Shown here piece after piece: positions 1 through 10,572 of a stretch of 64,000 bases of DNA. The notes under the pieces are model-generated. The model was not told where the DNA came from. It saw nothing but the letters and a program-made list of their open reading frames with translations, and made no database searches. The first letter of the stretch is position 1. Each line of letters starts with the position of its first letter. Both the position numbers and the translations under genes were made by a program. The DNA is from Methanothermobacter sp. (lineage in GTDB: Archaea; Methanobacteriota; Methanobacteria; Methanobacteriales; DSM-23052). The stretch spans positions 140,001 to 204,000 of the forward strand of contig JASFYN010000002.1 of NCBI GenBank assembly GCA_030055615.1. Direction: 5' to 3'.

Positions 1-469
1 CGGGGTTGAACTTTGGTTTTGGCTCTTTTGGGGTTTTTATTTTTTTGAGTAGTTCTCTGATCTGTTTTATTGGGAGTTTATGGACTGTCTTTTTTGAATC
101 GATTACCATCTGTATATGTTTTTTTATCCATTCCGGGTCTTTTCTAGGGTGTAGAAGTAGTATACGGTTATGTGAGTATTGTGTGTTAGCATATGGGAGT
201 ATTTTATTGATTATATCCTCGTATAATCTTTGGGCTCCCTCACCTTTTAGAAAATGTGGTGTTGGATCCCCTAGTAGATTATTTATGATTTCAATGGCTT
301 TTTTTTTGCTTATTCCCTCTATTTGGGCTAAACGATCCACTTCTTTATTTTCAACTAGCCTTGTGAGTTCTTTTTCGCCTCCAAGTTCCTCTAGGATCTT
401 GTCGGCTAACTTATCTCCTATACCTTTTACTTTTTTGAGATCTTCCCGTCCAAAAATAGTGTTTGACAT
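1..469 (-). CDS. Helix-hairpin-helix protein, probable N-terminus of a MutS-family protein (partial)
   Basis: The gene starts at the ATG at 469 and runs off the left edge, so only the first 156 residues are visible. The N-terminus carries two helix-hairpin-helix-like segments (KVKGIGDKLADKIL near residue 13 and AQIEGISKKKAIEI near residue 48), which bind DNA backbone non-specifically. A Lys- and Pro-rich stretch closes the visible part (KTPKEPKPK). From memory of the Methanobacteriales, an HhH-led protein of this type is the MutS-related ATPase, but no ATPase domain is in the window, so that part is inference. A plus-strand ORF over the same bases is a shadow. Confidence 0.6.
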   Translation of the reverse strand, partial: MSNTIFGREDLKKVKGIGDKLADKILEELGGEKELTRLVENKEVDRLAQIEGISKKKAIEIINNLLGDPTPHFLKGEGAQRLYEDIINKILPYANTQYSHNRILLLHPRKDPEWIKKHIQMVIDSKKTVHKLPIKQIRELLKKIKTPKEPKPKFNP

Positions 470-489
470 TGTCCATTATCTGGGGGGTG

Positions 490-1788
490 TTATTTAAGTT
501 CCTCTAGGATCTCTGATACTATTTTAAGGAATTTTTGGATGATAATCCTATTCTTTTCCTCGTCCTGTTTCCTTTTTATGGCGATTGAATATAAGTCCGC
601 TAATCTTTCCACTATTTCAAGGTCCTTTTTGTCATAGCCTTCACCTTTGTTTGCGAGAGCTATTATGCCTACAAGTTCATCTTGTAATAATGCTGGGACC
701 ATGAGTAGGTTTTCAATTTTCACATGATCTGCTGGGATGGCAGGCAGTCTATGATCTTCTTGTGGATTATTGGACATTAATGGTTTTCTGTTCTTCATGA
801 TCCAATTCCATAACCGGGTCATTTTGGGTTTTTCTTTTAGTTGGCATTCTTTTAATGTCTCTTCTGGTATGATGCACTCCTTTACTTCCTCCATGTTAAC
901 GGCTTCTATAATACAAAATTGGCTGCCTGTAAGTTTTCTTGCATACTCTATAACGTTATCAGATATCTTCTCGATTGATATGGGTTCTAAGAGTTTTTTA
1001 GCAAGATTTGCTAATGCTCTGCTTATCCTGTTCTCCTTTTTAAGAGCCAGTTCATATTCTTTAAGTGCTGTGATGTCTTTGAATATTCCGGTTATGCCAA
1101 CAATTTCACCCTCAGAATCTCTTAGAGGTGAAAGAGACACCATAAAATATAATTTTTTACCGTTTTTTTCCCATTCCCAATGGTATGTTCTTGATTCACC
1201 CTTTAATACTTTCTGGTTTTGTTCATGGTGTAGTTCACCAGCAGTTCCGAAAACTTCCCTAGGAGTTTTCCCTATCATTTCCTCCTCGGCCAAACCATAA
1301 TCTTGTATTTGACCTGATACCATAGTATATTTTTCATTAGCATCTAGGGTGAATAGGACATCATTTAATGATCTTATAATTGCACGATATCTTTCCTCGC
1401 TTTCCCTCAATTTTTTCTCTATTTTATGTTTGTAGAGTGTTATTTCAATTACACTGTGTAGTTCCCGGTCTTCGAAAGGTTTTATAATGTAACCGAATGG
1501 TTCTGTCACCTTAGCCCTCTCAAGGGTCTTCTTATCAGAATAAGCCGTTATATAAATGATGGGGATTCTGAATCGTCTCCTGATCTCCCCTGCTGCTTCT
1601 ATACCATCTATTTCACCCTTAAGGACGATATCCATAAGTATGACGTCAGGTCTTGTTTTCTCAGCTAATTCTATAGCCTCTTCACCTGTAGTTACAGTAG
1701 CAGTAACCTCATATCCTAGCATTTCTAGGCGTTGTTTGATATCCATAGCAACTATGTTCTCATCTTCCACTATCATTACTTTTGCCAT
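490..1788 (-). CDS. Response regulator with REC, PAS and GAF domains
   Basis: A 432-residue cytoplasmic signalling protein. Residues 1-120 are a receiver domain with the acidic pocket (VEDEN), phospho-acceptor Asp in DVILMD and the conserved Lys in YIIKPFEDRE. Residues about 130-245 are a PAS domain ending in a typical PAC segment (GEIVGITGIFKDIT). Residues about 260-420 resemble GAF. There is no histidine kinase or DNA-binding output domain, so it probably acts on a partner protein; methanogens have many such sensor proteins of unknown input. It lies divergent from tmk with a shared AT-rich promoter gap. An SD-like GGGG lies about 10 nt upstream of the ATG. Confidence 0.85.
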   Translation of the reverse strand: MAKVMIVEDENIVAMDIKQRLEMLGYEVTATVTTGEEAIELAEKTRPDVILMDIVLKGEIDGIEAAGEIRRRFRIPIIYITAYSDKKTLERAKVTEPFGYIIKPFEDRELHSVIEITLYKHKIEKKLRESEERYRAIIRSLNDVLFTLDANEKYTMVSGQIQDYGLAEEEMIGKTPREVFGTAGELHHEQNQKVLKGESRTYHWEWEKNGKKLYFMVSLSPLRDSEGEIVGITGIFKDITALKEYELALKKENRISRALANLAKKLLEPISIEKISDNVIEYARKLTGSQFCIIEAVNMEEVKECIIPEETLKECQLKEKPKMTRLWNWIMKNRKPLMSNNPQEDHRLPAIPADHVKIENLLMVPALLQDELVGIIALANKGEGYDKKDLEIVERLADLYSIAIKRKQDEEKNRIIIQKFLKIVSEILEELK

Positions 1789-1811
1789 GATCCAAACCCC
1801 AAGCTTGAATT

Positions 1812-1845
1812 ACCCCATTATATATTATATTCTATAATATAAATT
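1812..1845. promoter_or_regulatory. Divergent TATA-box region for the REC-PAS-GAF gene and tmk
   Basis: An uninterrupted AT tract holds TATA-like octamers on both strands (TTATATAT near 1818 for tmk; TTATATTA near 1840 reading leftward). Archaeal transcription starts about 25 nt past the TATA centre, which puts the tmk start near 1845-1852, right at its start codon, so the tmk message may be leaderless or nearly so. Confidence 0.5.
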
Positions 1846-1852
1846 GGATTCA

Positions 1853-2428
1853 ATGTATATTTGTATCGAAGGAATAGATGGAGCCGGTAAAACAACACAA
1901 TGTAAACTCTTGAAAGACTGGCTTAATAAAAATGGATACAAAGTAGAGCTTATCAGAGAACCTACCCAGTCACCCATTGGTAGAATCATAAGAAAAATAC
2001 TAAATGAACCAAAACTACCAACTGACGACCAGCAAAAGATACTAGGCCTATTATTTGCAGCTGACAGACTACTCTTGAAGGATAAAATCCAAAAGGCAAA
2101 GGATGAAGGGATTATCATAGTAAGTGATCGATGCTTTTATTCTAGCATAGCATACCAAGAACCAGAAGATTGGATAAAAGAAATAAACAAATTCGCCATA
2201 AGACCAGATATCGTCATAATCTTGGACATCAACCCTGAAAATGCCCAAGAGAGATTTGAAGGCCTTGAAAGGTTCGAGGAGAAGTCATTCCTTGAAAGGG
2301 TGAGGAAAAAATACCTTAGAATAGCAGAAGAAAATGGATTCTTCATAGTGGATGCTAACAGGGGCATTAACATCATACAAGATGATATAAGGAAGATAAT
2401 AGCACCTTACCTTGGCATTTGCAGATAG
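1853..2428 (+). CDS. tmk: Thymidylate kinase
   Basis: Phosphorylates dTMP to dTDP with ATP, in dTTP synthesis. The 191-residue protein opens with the P-loop (EGIDGAGKTT, residues 5-14), has the dTMP-binding DR motif (SDRCFYSS) and the family's YQE signature. I chose ATG 1853 over the in-frame TTG at 1844 because it places the P-loop at the usual distance from the N-terminus; no SD is visible for either, which fits a leaderless transcript from the adjacent TATA box. Length is normal for the family. It is the only plus-strand gene among minus-strand information genes. Confidence 0.93.
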   Translation: MYICIEGIDGAGKTTQCKLLKDWLNKNGYKVELIREPTQSPIGRIIRKILNEPKLPTDDQQKILGLLFAADRLLLKDKIQKAKDEGIIIVSDRCFYSSIAYQEPEDWIKEINKFAIRPDIVIILDINPENAQERFEGLERFEEKSFLERVRKKYLRIAEENGFFIVDANRGINIIQDDIRKIIAPYLGICR

Positions 2429-2429
2429 A

Positions 2430-2624
2430 TTATCTACTCTCTAATTCCTTTATGCGCTCGTTAAAATATTTTATGATCTCATCCTTAGCCTTTTCAAGCT
2501 CCTCTAATTCCCCTTGAAGAACCGGCCCTTGATCTGTCTGAACTAGCTCCACATCATACTTCTCCATAATCTTTATAATCATACTACTTGTTATCCCATG
2601 TGGCAATCTCATCTCATATAACAT
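2430..2624 (-). CDS. Small conserved hypothetical protein
   Basis: A 64-residue, highly charged protein (many Glu and Lys) ending in a predicted long helix (ELEKAKDEIIKYFNERIKELE). It sits 11 bp downstream of tyrS on the same strand and probably belongs to the tyrS-nmd3-aIF2-beta transcript. I do not recognise the family with confidence; the compact alpha-beta start (MRLPHGITSSMIIKIMEKYDVELVQ) suggests a small folded domain rather than a chance ORF. It ends two bases from the tmk stop in a convergent arrangement. Confidence 0.6.
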   Translation of the reverse strand: MLYEMRLPHGITSSMIIKIMEKYDVELVQTDQGPVLQGELEELEKAKDEIIKYFNERIKELESR

Positions 2625-2635
2625 TGCATAACCAC

Positions 2636-3604
2636 CTATTCAAGGTATGTCCTAGCGGGTTCGAAAATCTCTATCAAGTATTCGCTAACAGCATTTTTAA
2701 GGTCAAGTGGGTGTAATTCGCCGCTGGAATATGCTTTTATGAGCTCTTCACGGCCAAGTTCAAGGTCGCCTCCGAACTTCGCAGGCCTTTTTATCAACAT
2801 CCTATCATACATTGGTAGTATAAGATATTCAGCCATCTCTATTATAGGGTTGCCTTTTATCTCCTTCATTGGACAATAGCTTTTCTTTATCTTTTCCCTG
2901 ATAACTTCTGGTGGATCGTCAATTGCTATAAAGTTGCCTTTACTAGATGACATTTTCTCCCCACCATCTGTTCCATGGAGTAGGGGTGTGTGCATACATA
3001 CTGGTGCATTGTAGCCAAGCCTTGGGAGGTTTTCCCTGGCAAGCATGTGTATTTTTCTCTGCTCCATACCACCCAATGCAAGATCTACTCCTAGGAATAT
3101 CATGTCAATGACTTGCATGAGGGGGTATATGACCTCCGCGACCTTTGGATTTTCAGCTTCCCTTGTTATCTGCGCCATACTCCTTTTAGCCCTCGCTAGT
3201 GTCGTTATAAGTGACAATTCATAGAGTTTATGTGTGTACTCTTCTTTTGTCTGGAAACTTGAACCTAATATGAACTCTGTATCATCTGATAGTCCAAGGG
3301 CCTTGAAGCATCTCTTATTGTATTCTGCCATTTCTTTTATTTTTTCCATGGAGCCTTTGCTATTAAGGTGAGCATGATAATCTGCTAGGAGCACCTTTAC
3401 TTTGAATCCTATTCTTTGAAGGTCTAGGAGTTTCATTACTGTGATGGCATGGCCTACGTGTATTTTCCCTGATGGTTCGTAGCCGATATATGCGACTGGT
3501 TCTTTTTTCTGGAGTTTTTCCCTGAGTTCTTCTTCGGTGATCAATTCTATAGTGCCTTTCTTCGCGATTTTTATTTTTTCTTCGATATCCACTTTTATCA
3601 CCAT
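2636..3604 (-). CDS. tyrS: Tyrosyl-tRNA synthetase
   Basis: Charges tRNA-Tyr with tyrosine. The 322-residue length is that of the short archaeal-eukaryotic TyrRS, which lacks the bacterial C-terminal S4 domain. The class I signatures are present: an HIGH-like HVGH (GKIHVGHA, near residue 50) and KMSSS ([10 protein letters not shown], near residue 213). Its start overlaps the 3' end of nmd3 by 7 bp, so the two are translationally coupled. Confidence 0.96.
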   Translation of the reverse strand: MVIKVDIEEKIKIAKKGTIELITEEELREKLQKKEPVAYIGYEPSGKIHVGHAITVMKLLDLQRIGFKVKVLLADYHAHLNSKGSMEKIKEMAEYNKRCFKALGLSDDTEFILGSSFQTKEEYTHKLYELSLITTLARAKRSMAQITREAENPKVAEVIYPLMQVIDMIFLGVDLALGGMEQRKIHMLARENLPRLGYNAPVCMHTPLLHGTDGGEKMSSSKGNFIAIDDPPEVIREKIKKSYCPMKEIKGNPIIEMAEYLILPMYDRMLIKRPAKFGGDLELGREELIKAYSSGELHPLDLKNAVSEYLIEIFEPARTYLE

Positions 3605-4644
3605 AGAATGTATGTTTTTCTGTCTATTTGGATTACTGATACTTGGTCGCCAATCTTTAAATCTTCCATGCCGGGTTTGAGTTTGAGGTCTATTGGCTCA
3701 TAGCTTATAGGATCCAGTATTTGGATCCTACCAGGGGATATTGCCGTGACTGTGGTTTTCTTTATATCTTTTGGGGTTGCTATCCTTTCTATTTTCTGGT
3801 ATTCACGCCAGAGTGTGGTTGACATCTCTTGTCTATCAAGGTCGTAGAATAGTATACCATGGGCGTCCATGGCTTTTATAATCCCCACACGACCTTTATA
3901 TGATATGAAGTCTCCTTTTTTGAACTTTGGTAATTTGAATGAAATCCATATCCTGTAGATGTTTTTGCCAGTGGATTTGTCTCTTCCCATGAGCTTGGGG
4001 GATTCTTTCACAAGTCCCCCGAACTCCTCTCGAAGTGCTGCTATAACCCGCTTGGCCGCCTTATATGATCCTATGTAATAATCTACACCCTCTTTTTGCC
4101 TGGTTTTCTTGGCAAGATATGCTAGTTTGTCTTTTCTCCATGATTTTTGGAGGGTTTTGTTTATTATCTGTTCTGACCTTTTTATCTCTTCCGGTTCTAG
4201 GCTTCTTTCATCTGCTCTTAATTGTATGACTGCTTCGTAATATCCAGACTTGTATTTACTGCAATATGGGCATGCACTTTTTTTTAATCTTACCTCTGTA
4301 TAGAAGTCTTGCGTAACCTCCTCTCCTATGACTTTTGCTTTTGCTGTTACTATGCAAGAGCTTATGGTACCCCTTTTTTGGAGTATTTCAAGATCCACTA
4401 TGACATCCTCTACTTTTTTTTGGATATTTTTTTCGAGGGCGCGATAGATTATTTCATCTTCTGGGACGCCCCTTCCAGTCCATTTTCCATTGATTAATTG
4501 CGCATTGCAGTGTGCGCAGACTTCAACTTCTATCCCTTCTGGAACTTCTAGAAGCTTGTATTCTTCAAGGAAACATTCCTTGCATAATCCTTTGTATAAT
4601 TGGGTGTTGGAGCGCCCGCATTTTATGCAAAAATTCCCACCCAT
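3598..4644 (-). CDS. Archaeal NMD3-family protein
   Basis: A 348-residue relative of eukaryotic NMD3, the adaptor that loads on and helps export 60S ribosomal subunits; archaeal forms presumably bind the large subunit. The N-terminus has CxxC pairs typical of the family (CIKCG at residues 6-10, CKEC at 20, CAHC at 43, CPYC near 123), which likely bind zinc. It lies between tyrS and aIF2-beta, a translation cluster. The start ATG at 4644 is supported by the immediate Cys motif; the gene begins 16 bp after aIF2-beta. Confidence 0.88.
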   Translation of the reverse strand: MGGNFCIKCGRSNTQLYKGLCKECFLEEYKLLEVPEGIEVEVCAHCNAQLINGKWTGRGVPEDEIIYRALEKNIQKKVEDVIVDLEILQKRGTISSCIVTAKAKVIGEEVTQDFYTEVRLKKSACPYCSKYKSGYYEAVIQLRADERSLEPEEIKRSEQIINKTLQKSWRKDKLAYLAKKTRQKEGVDYYIGSYKAAKRVIAALREEFGGLVKESPKLMGRDKSTGKNIYRIWISFKLPKFKKGDFISYKGRVGIIKAMDAHGILFYDLDRQEMSTTLWREYQKIERIATPKDIKKTTVTAISPGRIQILDPISYEPIDLKLKPGMEDLKIGDQVSVIQIDRKTYILW

Positions 4645-4659
4645 ATAAAACTCCTAACC

Positions 4660-5076
4660 TTAAACTGGCTTTAAGGGGGCTTTGGCGCCGCAAGCCTCAC
4701 ATTTTAGGAGGGATATGCGGCCTTCTTTTATTATGCGAGTGTCTGGACGATTGCATTCTGGGCATAATACAAACTTTTTCACGTAATCTTCTATCCTTTC
4801 GTTTATGAGGAAATGTGTGAATTTTCCTTGTAGGATAGCCCGTTTACCTTCGATGTTTCCTGCTGTTCCAAGTTCCCTTAAGAGGTATCTTAGAAGGTGT
4901 TGAGGGTCCCTGTTTAATTTGGCCGCTATTTCCTTGAAATTCTGGATGAGTGTTCTATTACCTTGGATGACAGAGTAGGCCTTTGGGATGGTGAAACGTT
5001 TAGTTTCTAGGACTTCCGGTGGTAATTGTTCTATGGCCCTGTCTAATAATTTTTCATAATCTTGCAAATTTATCAT
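4660..5076 (-). CDS. eif2b: Translation initiation factor aIF2, beta subunit
   Basis: The beta subunit of the aIF2 heterotrimer that brings initiator Met-tRNA to the small ribosomal subunit. The 138-residue protein has the eIF2B/eIF5 fold: a central core around [18 protein letters not shown] and a C-terminal zinc ribbon with two CxxC pairs (CPEC near residue 103, CEAC near 130). Length is normal for archaea. It follows mcm on the same strand after a 13-bp gap. Confidence 0.95.
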   Translation of the reverse strand: MINLQDYEKLLDRAIEQLPPEVLETKRFTIPKAYSVIQGNRTLIQNFKEIAAKLNRDPQHLLRYLLRELGTAGNIEGKRAILQGKFTHFLINERIEDYVKKFVLCPECNRPDTRIIKEGRISLLKCEACGAKAPLKPV

Positions 5077-5089
5077 ACCTCCTCCCCTT

Positions 5090-8000
5090 TTAGACTATTT
5101 TTACGTAGCCCCTTTGGGGTTCGAATATTACTCCTTTTTCCTGTAAAAATCTTAGGATTTCTTCTACTTTTTCTTCACTTATATTGTATCTGTCTAGCAT
5201 TTCTGATTTAAGGATGTTGGTTGGTGCTTTTCCTCCGTATTCTTCTTCGAGTTCTTTTATTAATTCTATTAATATGTTGAATTTGTCTCTTTCTGATTTT
5301 GGGGTCCTCCCTTCTACTTTGTCTATGTCGATTTTGCCTGTTTCTGGGTCGTAGCCTACTTGTTTGAGGCAGGATTTCGCCAGTCTTATGGCTCTTTTAG
5401 CATCTTCTGCTTCAACTTTATTTTTGAGTTTTACTCTGGCACTTGCCTCTGCTAGTCTTATTATGGCTTCTAGTTGGCGTGCTGTTATCGGTACTGGTGA
5501 GTCTTCGTCTGTTGCGCTGCTTCGCATTGAAACATAGAATTCTTCGAGTACTTTCATTGCCTGGTCTGTTAGTTTGGGGTGAATATTCTTTCTTGCATAT
5601 GCTATATATTTTCTTAGTAATTCTGGTTCGATTTCTATGGGTAGTGTATCTTCTTTGTGGGTTTTGAGGATGTGTCTTGCAAGTTCCCTATCTCTTTCCT
5701 CGTGTGGTTTGTCCTCTATGACGAATATTAGATCGAACCTTGAGAGTATGGTTGATGGTAAGTCTATTTGCTCTGCTATGGACTTGTAAGTGTCGAATCG
5801 TCCGAATTTTGGGTTGGCTGCTGCTAGTACTGCGCAACGTGAATTTAGGGTTGCCATTATACCCGCTTTAGCTATACTTATTGTGTTATGTAGTACTAGA
5901 CCATGTGAGACAAATAAGTGGTATGGTTCAACGGTTATATCATAAACCCATTCTGAGTCGGTGTTTTCGATCATTTCAACACTTTTGACTTTAATAAAGC
6001 GTACATTTTTGGGAGATTCTAACTTTTCAATAAACTCTGTTGGTGGTTTATCCTCCATTAGTCGATGGCGCCATGTAGAATATGGGGTTTTCAATTTCTC
6101 TGTTAATTCTTTAACTGTGAGTAGTCTCCCAGCAGCTTTAATATTGATCTTCTCGGTTGTGGCCATCCCATGTAGCGGTCTATTTGGTAAAATATTGTTA
6201 TTTGATAATCTTTGGGTTTTAAGTTTCTCAATTCTTGGATCATCGATTATCTGGGCGAATCTTTCCATGTTGTCTTCGCTGATTATGACCTTATAATTTC
6301 TACCTTCTTTGATGATGTAGGAATAAATTCCAAAGATTAAAAGTAGATCTTGTAGATCTTCAGCCATTTTAGGCGAAACTGTACAATAACCTGCCTGGTG
6401 GCCATCCACAAAACCATCAACTTTGTAATAAGCGTTTAAAAACGCTCTTTGGGCATCGGCAGAACCCATCAAGATCTTATCTGGAACTCTTCTCATATCT
6501 GATGGTAATAGAAGATCAGGGAATTCATCAAAATTGGCTACCCTAAGAATATATGCTGTTTTCTCGCCTTCTTTTTTTATGGAGATATTATATTCTATTT
6601 CTTGTTCTTCTAATATTTTTTTAAGTTCTTTAATTAATTTTTCATCAGCACTTGTGAACTCAGCCCCATTATAGTATTTTGAGAGGGCGAATCCTAAAAA
6701 TTTAGCAGTAAAGGTGTCAATATCCCCTTTAGTGGATATATTGTAACTATTCACTCCTAGGACTAATGTATCTTTTTTGATTTCATCTGCACGCACTGTT
6801 TTAATCTCACCATCCCATATTACAACTGGATGTTCGGGTGTTACAATAATGCTCCTACCATTTTCAAATTTTATTTTTATAAAATTATCAGGGGCTTTAT
6901 GCCGGCTTATCCTATCAGCAGTGACTGGAATTATCCTTAAATTTTCCAAGTCATATGCCATTACCCTAAGTTCATCTGTTATCAGTATTTCAGTGTCTTT
7001 TCCATGGATTATCTCATTTTTTCTTTTTTCCATGAGTTTGTCTACGAGATCGCCTATCCTAGCTTTCCTTCCATCTGCGAGAAGAATCTCGAAATCTTTG
7101 TGATAGCTTTGCTGCTCAAGGGCCTCGTGTATGGCTGAACGATCTTCTTCTCGCATTTTATCCAATTCATCGACGCAGACAATTCCACGGTCTCCTAAGA
7201 CCAATGCACCTGCTTCAAGTGACCATCCACCCAATTCGTCTCGAACTGCAGCAGCCGTGTTATGAACCACTATACCGTTCGCTATGAAGCTATGAGATTT
7301 TTCGACTGTCAGATCATAAACATACTCATATGGGGATGTGATAATCTCAACTTTCTTTATCTTTTCAAATAGGATATCAGAATAAGCTAAGTTTTCTAAA
7401 TATTGAAGTTTTTCTTTAACAGTCCTTTCTTGAGCTTTCAGATCATTTAAAATCTGGAAAATGGATGTGCGAACTTTTTTATCCTTTATTCTTTTCGCGA
7501 TTTGGACAAGGATTTTAAAAGGTACTTTTCTGCTCCATGTAATTTTCCCAAGCTTTGATCTGATATTGTTGGGTATCTCTATTTTAATATTTTTAATCGA
7601 TGCTTTTGATTTTAGGTTTCTGATAACCTTTTGAAGCGATTTTCTTGAAATGATACCTTTTTCTTCAACTGAATATCTAAGGTATGGGTCATAGGTTTCT
7701 TTAGCGCTTATTCCATAGAAACTTCTTATTTCTTTTATAATTCCTCCAATTCCAGGGATTAGATCCGCTCTTGTACTCTTTCTTTTACTTAGTAATTCTT
7801 GAAGTTTATTTTTCTTATTAGGGTGTTCAGATCCAATTAATGTGGTGAACTTTTCAATGTTCTCTCCAGAAATTCGGATTATGTAATCATCTCTAATGTT
7901 TCTTTTTACCCTTCTAGGTTCTCCCTTTTTTAAATGTGCTATTATTCCAAACCTTAAGAATGCAAGTTGGAGTTTTTTAGCCAATTTTTCATCTTTACAG

Positions 8001-10054
8001 TAAAAATTGATGGAAGGTGAACCATCTTTTATGATGACTTTTCCATTGGAATCGAATAGTCCCCTGATAAATGCTGCAAGTTCTTTATTTGGAAGGGAAA
8101 ATATAATATTGTAGTTGGGTGATCCTGGAATGCCAAGCTTGTTTAAAATGTGTGCGATAATTCCTGAATTGAACATGACAGTTGACACGTTTTCTTTTGG
8201 CTCTATCCTGAAAAGCTCTTTGACAATAGATTTGAATTTTTCTCTAAGTTTTTTATTGTTATTTGAGAATCTTAGAGAATAAAGTCCATCGGGTGTAACT
8301 TTAATATCCCCGTCCACAACCATCAAGCCTGCAAAATACAAAAATTTCTCATTCAAATATTTAGGAAGCTTTATTGGACGTTCATATTGTGAAAAACCCT
8401 GAATTTTATCAGTTAACTTTTCCAAACTGTAATTGGCTTTTCTAGCAAGTTTTAAGAGCATGCTTAAACTAATAATTGGGGTATTAGTCCAATAATGACT
8501 ATTTTGAGAGAATTCTTTAAAGTTTTTCCCTTTTTTAATTTTCTTGATAAGTTTTTTTACTAAAGCTTCCACTCCATGGACCATTACATTATTCATGTCC
8601 TTGATAAGTTCAAGTGTTAAAACATTTTGCCCATTGTGCTCTAACTTCCTTGTCGTTACCACATGATCGTCTTTTTCAAGTTTTTTACATTCTTTCCACT
8701 TTAATTCTCCATTTTCAAAGCTTAAAATTTTTGTTTCTGGTGTTAGAGTCAATTCTTTCCCAGTTTGTGTTGTTATTTTAATCAGTTTTTCTGGAGCTTT
8801 AAGCTTCCAAATTTTATCAGAAACTTTTGAAGATACTTTTGTTGGGTTGATAGTTTGAATTTTAATCGGTTTTTTAAGCTTGGATACATAGATCCCCTTC
8901 CGATATTCGATGGGCTCGCTGAGGTTTTTTTCAACGAAATCCCCAATTTCAAACGCCCCTTTATCTGTAAAAATCATGCTTTCAGGAGCTACGCACAATC
9001 CAACGCCGGTTGTGCCTTTACCGCTCGTATATATGCCTCTTGGGGCCAGTTTTGAAACATATTTAAGCATCTGGGATTTTCCGATACCAGGGTCTCCTAC
9101 TATGAGTATGTGTATGTCCCCTCGGAGTCTTGTTTTATCATCTAATTCTTTCCCTGTTCCCCCAAATAATTGTAGTGCGATAGCTTCTTTGATTTCACGG
9201 TAGCCATAGATTGATGGGACTGTGGATCTTACTATCCTATCATAGATGTTGGGGTCTGCTGCGAGTTTTTTTATTTTTTTCTCGTCCTCGGCTGTTATCT
9301 GTAATTCTTCGAATTCTTGTTCTAGGAATTCCGCGTAATTTCCATATATGAAGTTTTTAAATCGTTTTGTCCTATCATCCCTTATTGTTCTGAGTATGCC
9401 TGTGACTCTTACCACGTCTCCTGGTGTTAAGGTGTCCACGAGGTCGTCTTCTAATACTATTGTTATCTGTCTGGGCTGTTCACCACCTGAAAGGTTTTCC
9501 AAAGGCTCTTGTAATTTTAAATTTTGTGTGTCAAGGAATTGGGAATCTTCTTGTAATAGTCTGAATGAACGACCCCTACATTCTGGGCAGAATGATGGTT
9601 CTGCTAAAATATTACTGGATTGTGGCACCTCCTGTGGGTGTCCACAACTTCTACATTCAAATGCGGCCTTTAATATTCTTGGACGTATTTCATCAACTTT
9701 TCTCACAATACCATCAACTGCAACTAGTTTACCTATGAATTTACTCCTCAGATCCCTTAATGGGATAATATTAGTGATATTTTTGAATCTTATGTTGAGA
9801 TCCGCGTCCATTCCCACTGGGTTTATGTTTTGAATGGCTTTCTGAGCTGTTCTTATTATGGTGTCAGGTTTTTCTATTAAAAGATCCGCAAGGTCTGGGT
9901 CGAACATTTCAAGGTCTCTATAGTCTATTTCAATAGATCTCACACTAGGATATTTCTCTAGGACCTCGAATATTTTATCCTTATATTCTTTTGTGGAAAA
10001 GAATTCTTCAAATTTAATAATGGGTGTTTTTGTTTTCTCTGCTACCTTCATCAT
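5090..10054 (-). CDS. mcm: MCM replicative DNA helicase carrying two inteins
   Basis: Replicative 3'-5' helicase. The ORF of 1654 codons contains two in-frame inteins; removing residues 354-932 and 983-1390 leaves an extein of 667 residues, the usual archaeal MCM size. The extein has an N-terminal domain with a zinc motif (CRSC...CPEC, residues about 134-159), a beta-hairpin/OB region, Walker A (GDPGIGKS), Walker B (VCVDELDKM), an arginine finger (SRFD) and a C-terminal winged helix. Both inteins interrupt the AAA+ core: the first in the stretch between Walker A and B, the second just after Walker B. Helicase activity therefore depends on splicing. ATG 10054 is followed by a second Met. Confidence 0.96.
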   Translation of the reverse strand: MMKVAEKTKTPIIKFEEFFSTKEYKDKIFEVLEKYPSVRSIEIDYRDLEMFDPDLADLLIEKPDTIIRTAQKAIQNINPVGMDADLNIRFKNITNIIPLRDLRSKFIGKLVAVDGIVRKVDEIRPRILKAAFECRSCGHPQEVPQSSNILAEPSFCPECRGRSFRLLQEDSQFLDTQNLKLQEPLENLSGGEQPRQITIVLEDDLVDTLTPGDVVRVTGILRTIRDDRTKRFKNFIYGNYAEFLEQEFEELQITAEDEKKIKKLAADPNIYDRIVRSTVPSIYGYREIKEAIALQLFGGTGKELDDKTRLRGDIHILIVGDPGIGKSQMLKYVSKLAPRGIYTSGKGTTGVGLCVAPESMIFTDKGAFEIGDFVEKNLSEPIEYRKGIYVSKLKKPIKIQTINPTKVSSKVSDKIWKLKAPEKLIKITTQTGKELTLTPETKILSFENGELKWKECKKLEKDDHVVTTRKLEHNGQNVLTLELIKDMNNVMVHGVEALVKKLIKKIKKGKNFKEFSQNSHYWTNTPIISLSMLLKLARKANYSLEKLTDKIQGFSQYERPIKLPKYLNEKFLYFAGLMVVDGDIKVTPDGLYSLRFSNNNKKLREKFKSIVKELFRIEPKENVSTVMFNSGIIAHILNKLGIPGSPNYNIIFSLPNKELAAFIRGLFDSNGKVIIKDGSPSINFYCKDEKLAKKLQLAFLRFGIIAHLKKGEPRRVKRNIRDDYIIRISGENIEKFTTLIGSEHPNKKNKLQELLSKRKSTRADLIPGIGGIIKEIRSFYGISAKETYDPYLRYSVEEKGIISRKSLQKVIRNLKSKASIKNIKIEIPNNIRSKLGKITWSRKVPFKILVQIAKRIKDKKVRTSIFQILNDLKAQERTVKEKLQYLENLAYSDILFEKIKKVEIITSPYEYVYDLTVEKSHSFIANGIVVHNTAAAVRDELGGWSLEAGALVLGDRGIVCVDELDKMREEDRSAIHEALEQQSYHKDFEILLADGRKARIGDLVDKLMEKRKNEIIHGKDTEILITDELRVMAYDLENLRIIPVTADRISRHKAPDNFIKIKFENGRSIIVTPEHPVVIWDGEIKTVRADEIKKDTLVLGVNSYNISTKGDIDTFTAKFLGFALSKYYNGAEFTSADEKLIKELKKILEEQEIEYNISIKKEGEKTAYILRVANFDEFPDLLLPSDMRRVPDKILMGSADAQRAFLNAYYKVDGFVDGHQAGYCTVSPKMAEDLQDLLLIFGIYSYIIKEGRNYKVIISEDNMERFAQIIDDPRIEKLKTQRLSNNNILPNRPLHGMATTEKINIKAAGRLLTVKELTEKLKTPYSTWRHRLMEDKPPTEFIEKLESPKNVRFIKVKSVEMIENTDSEWVYDITVEPYHLFVSHGLVLHNTISIAKAGIMATLNSRCAVLAAANPKFGRFDTYKSIAEQIDLPSTILSRFDLIFVIEDKPHEERDRELARHILKTHKEDTLPIEIEPELLRKYIAYARKNIHPKLTDQAMKVLEEFYVSMRSSATDEDSPVPITARQLEAIIRLAEASARVKLKNKVEAEDAKRAIRLAKSCLKQVGYDPETGKIDIDKVEGRTPKSERDKFNILIELIKELEEEYGGKAPTNILKSEMLDRYNISEEKVEEILRFLQEKGVIFEPQRGYVKIV
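5885..7108 (-). other. Intein 2 in MCM, 408 residues, Ser-initiated
   Basis: Begins with Ser983 ([13 protein letters not shown]) after extein EALEQQ and ends with VLHN (Asn1390) before extein Thr-Ile-Ser. Block B is intact (TPEHPVV, with the His). The C-terminal splicing blocks are normal ([16 protein letters not shown]). The middle is an eroded DOD endonuclease: block E is recognisable ([11 protein letters not shown]) but the block C equivalent ([12 protein letters not shown]) lacks the acidic residue, so cleavage activity is doubtful. Splicing would use Ser as the first nucleophile and Thr as the second. Confidence 0.9.
7259..8995 (-). other. Intein 1 in MCM (CDC21-a-type site), 579 residues
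   Basis: Begins with Cys354 (CVAPES) and ends with His-Asn (IVVHN, Asn932) before extein Thr933. Block A and C-terminal blocks F and G ([13 protein letters not shown]...VVHN) are clear. The block B TxxH motif reads TPET, so Thr441 replaces the usual His. A LAGLIDADG-type endonuclease region lies inside: block C as FAGLMVVDG (acidic residue Asp581 kept) and block E as [10 protein letters not shown], where Asn670 stands at the usual acidic position. About 170 residues between the endonuclease and the C-terminal splicing blocks look like an extra helical region. Boundaries come from the continuity of the MCM extein. Confidence 0.9.
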
Positions 10055-10137
10055 AAAAATATATTATTATCGTTTTATAAAAATCTTTACGAAGAATAAA
10101 TCTTAATGAATACAATGGATGCCCTGGAGGTGATTCA

Positions 10138-10572
10138 ATGAGGAGATCAAGGCTAAGATTGTTCAAGTTCACTTCCATGACCATATCACTACTTGGAGTG
10201 TTAATGATCATCATAACAGTCATAGTCCTAGCATATATTGGAGTTGAGAGGATATCCTCAACAATCTCCATGAATGTTGATAAAGGGTCATTATATGATG
10301 AGTTCGCCCAATTACAAAAAGAATACCAGGATCTAAAACTCGACTATGAGTCGACAAAGAAGGTAATTTATGAAAGAGGCGACAAGGATCTTATGGAAAA
10401 GTATGTTAACGCGGAGATCAAACTTGTGGAGGCTAAATCTGCCCTTGATGACGTTGAAAGCGCCCTTTCCACCAACAAACCAATACCAGAGGTCAAAAGT
10501 AGGCTTCAGACTGCGAATTTAAAATTAAAAGAGGCTAGGGATAGTCTAACTAGTCTAAAAGCCCTCATTTGA
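10138..10572 (+). CDS. Membrane-anchored coiled-coil protein of unknown function
   Basis: A 144-residue protein with a basic N-terminus (MRRSRLRLFK), one transmembrane helix (about residues 14-38) and a long, probably extracellular or periplasm-equivalent coiled coil rich in Glu, Lys, Leu and Ala (residues about 55-144). I do not recognise the family. It has a good SD (GGAGGTGATTC) ending 3 nt before the ATG. It is divergent from mcm and its last 18 bp overlap the 3' end of rlmE on the other strand. Confidence 0.75.
   Translation: MRRSRLRLFKFTSMTISLLGVLMIIITVIVLAYIGVERISSTISMNVDKGSLYDEFAQLQKEYQDLKLDYESTKKVIYERGDKDLMEKYVNAEIKLVEAKSALDDVESALSTNKPIPEVKSRLQTANLKLKEARDSLTSLKALI

Noticed and set aside
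6-497. Plus-strand ORF of 163 residues at the left edge
   Set aside because: It is hydrophobic, Ser- and Phe-rich and has no family features; the minus strand holds a helix-hairpin-helix gene in the same place.
7259-8995. Insertion sequence or transposon in mcm
   Set aside because: The insert is in frame with the host gene, has intein splice junctions at both ends and lacks inverted repeats or a transposase.
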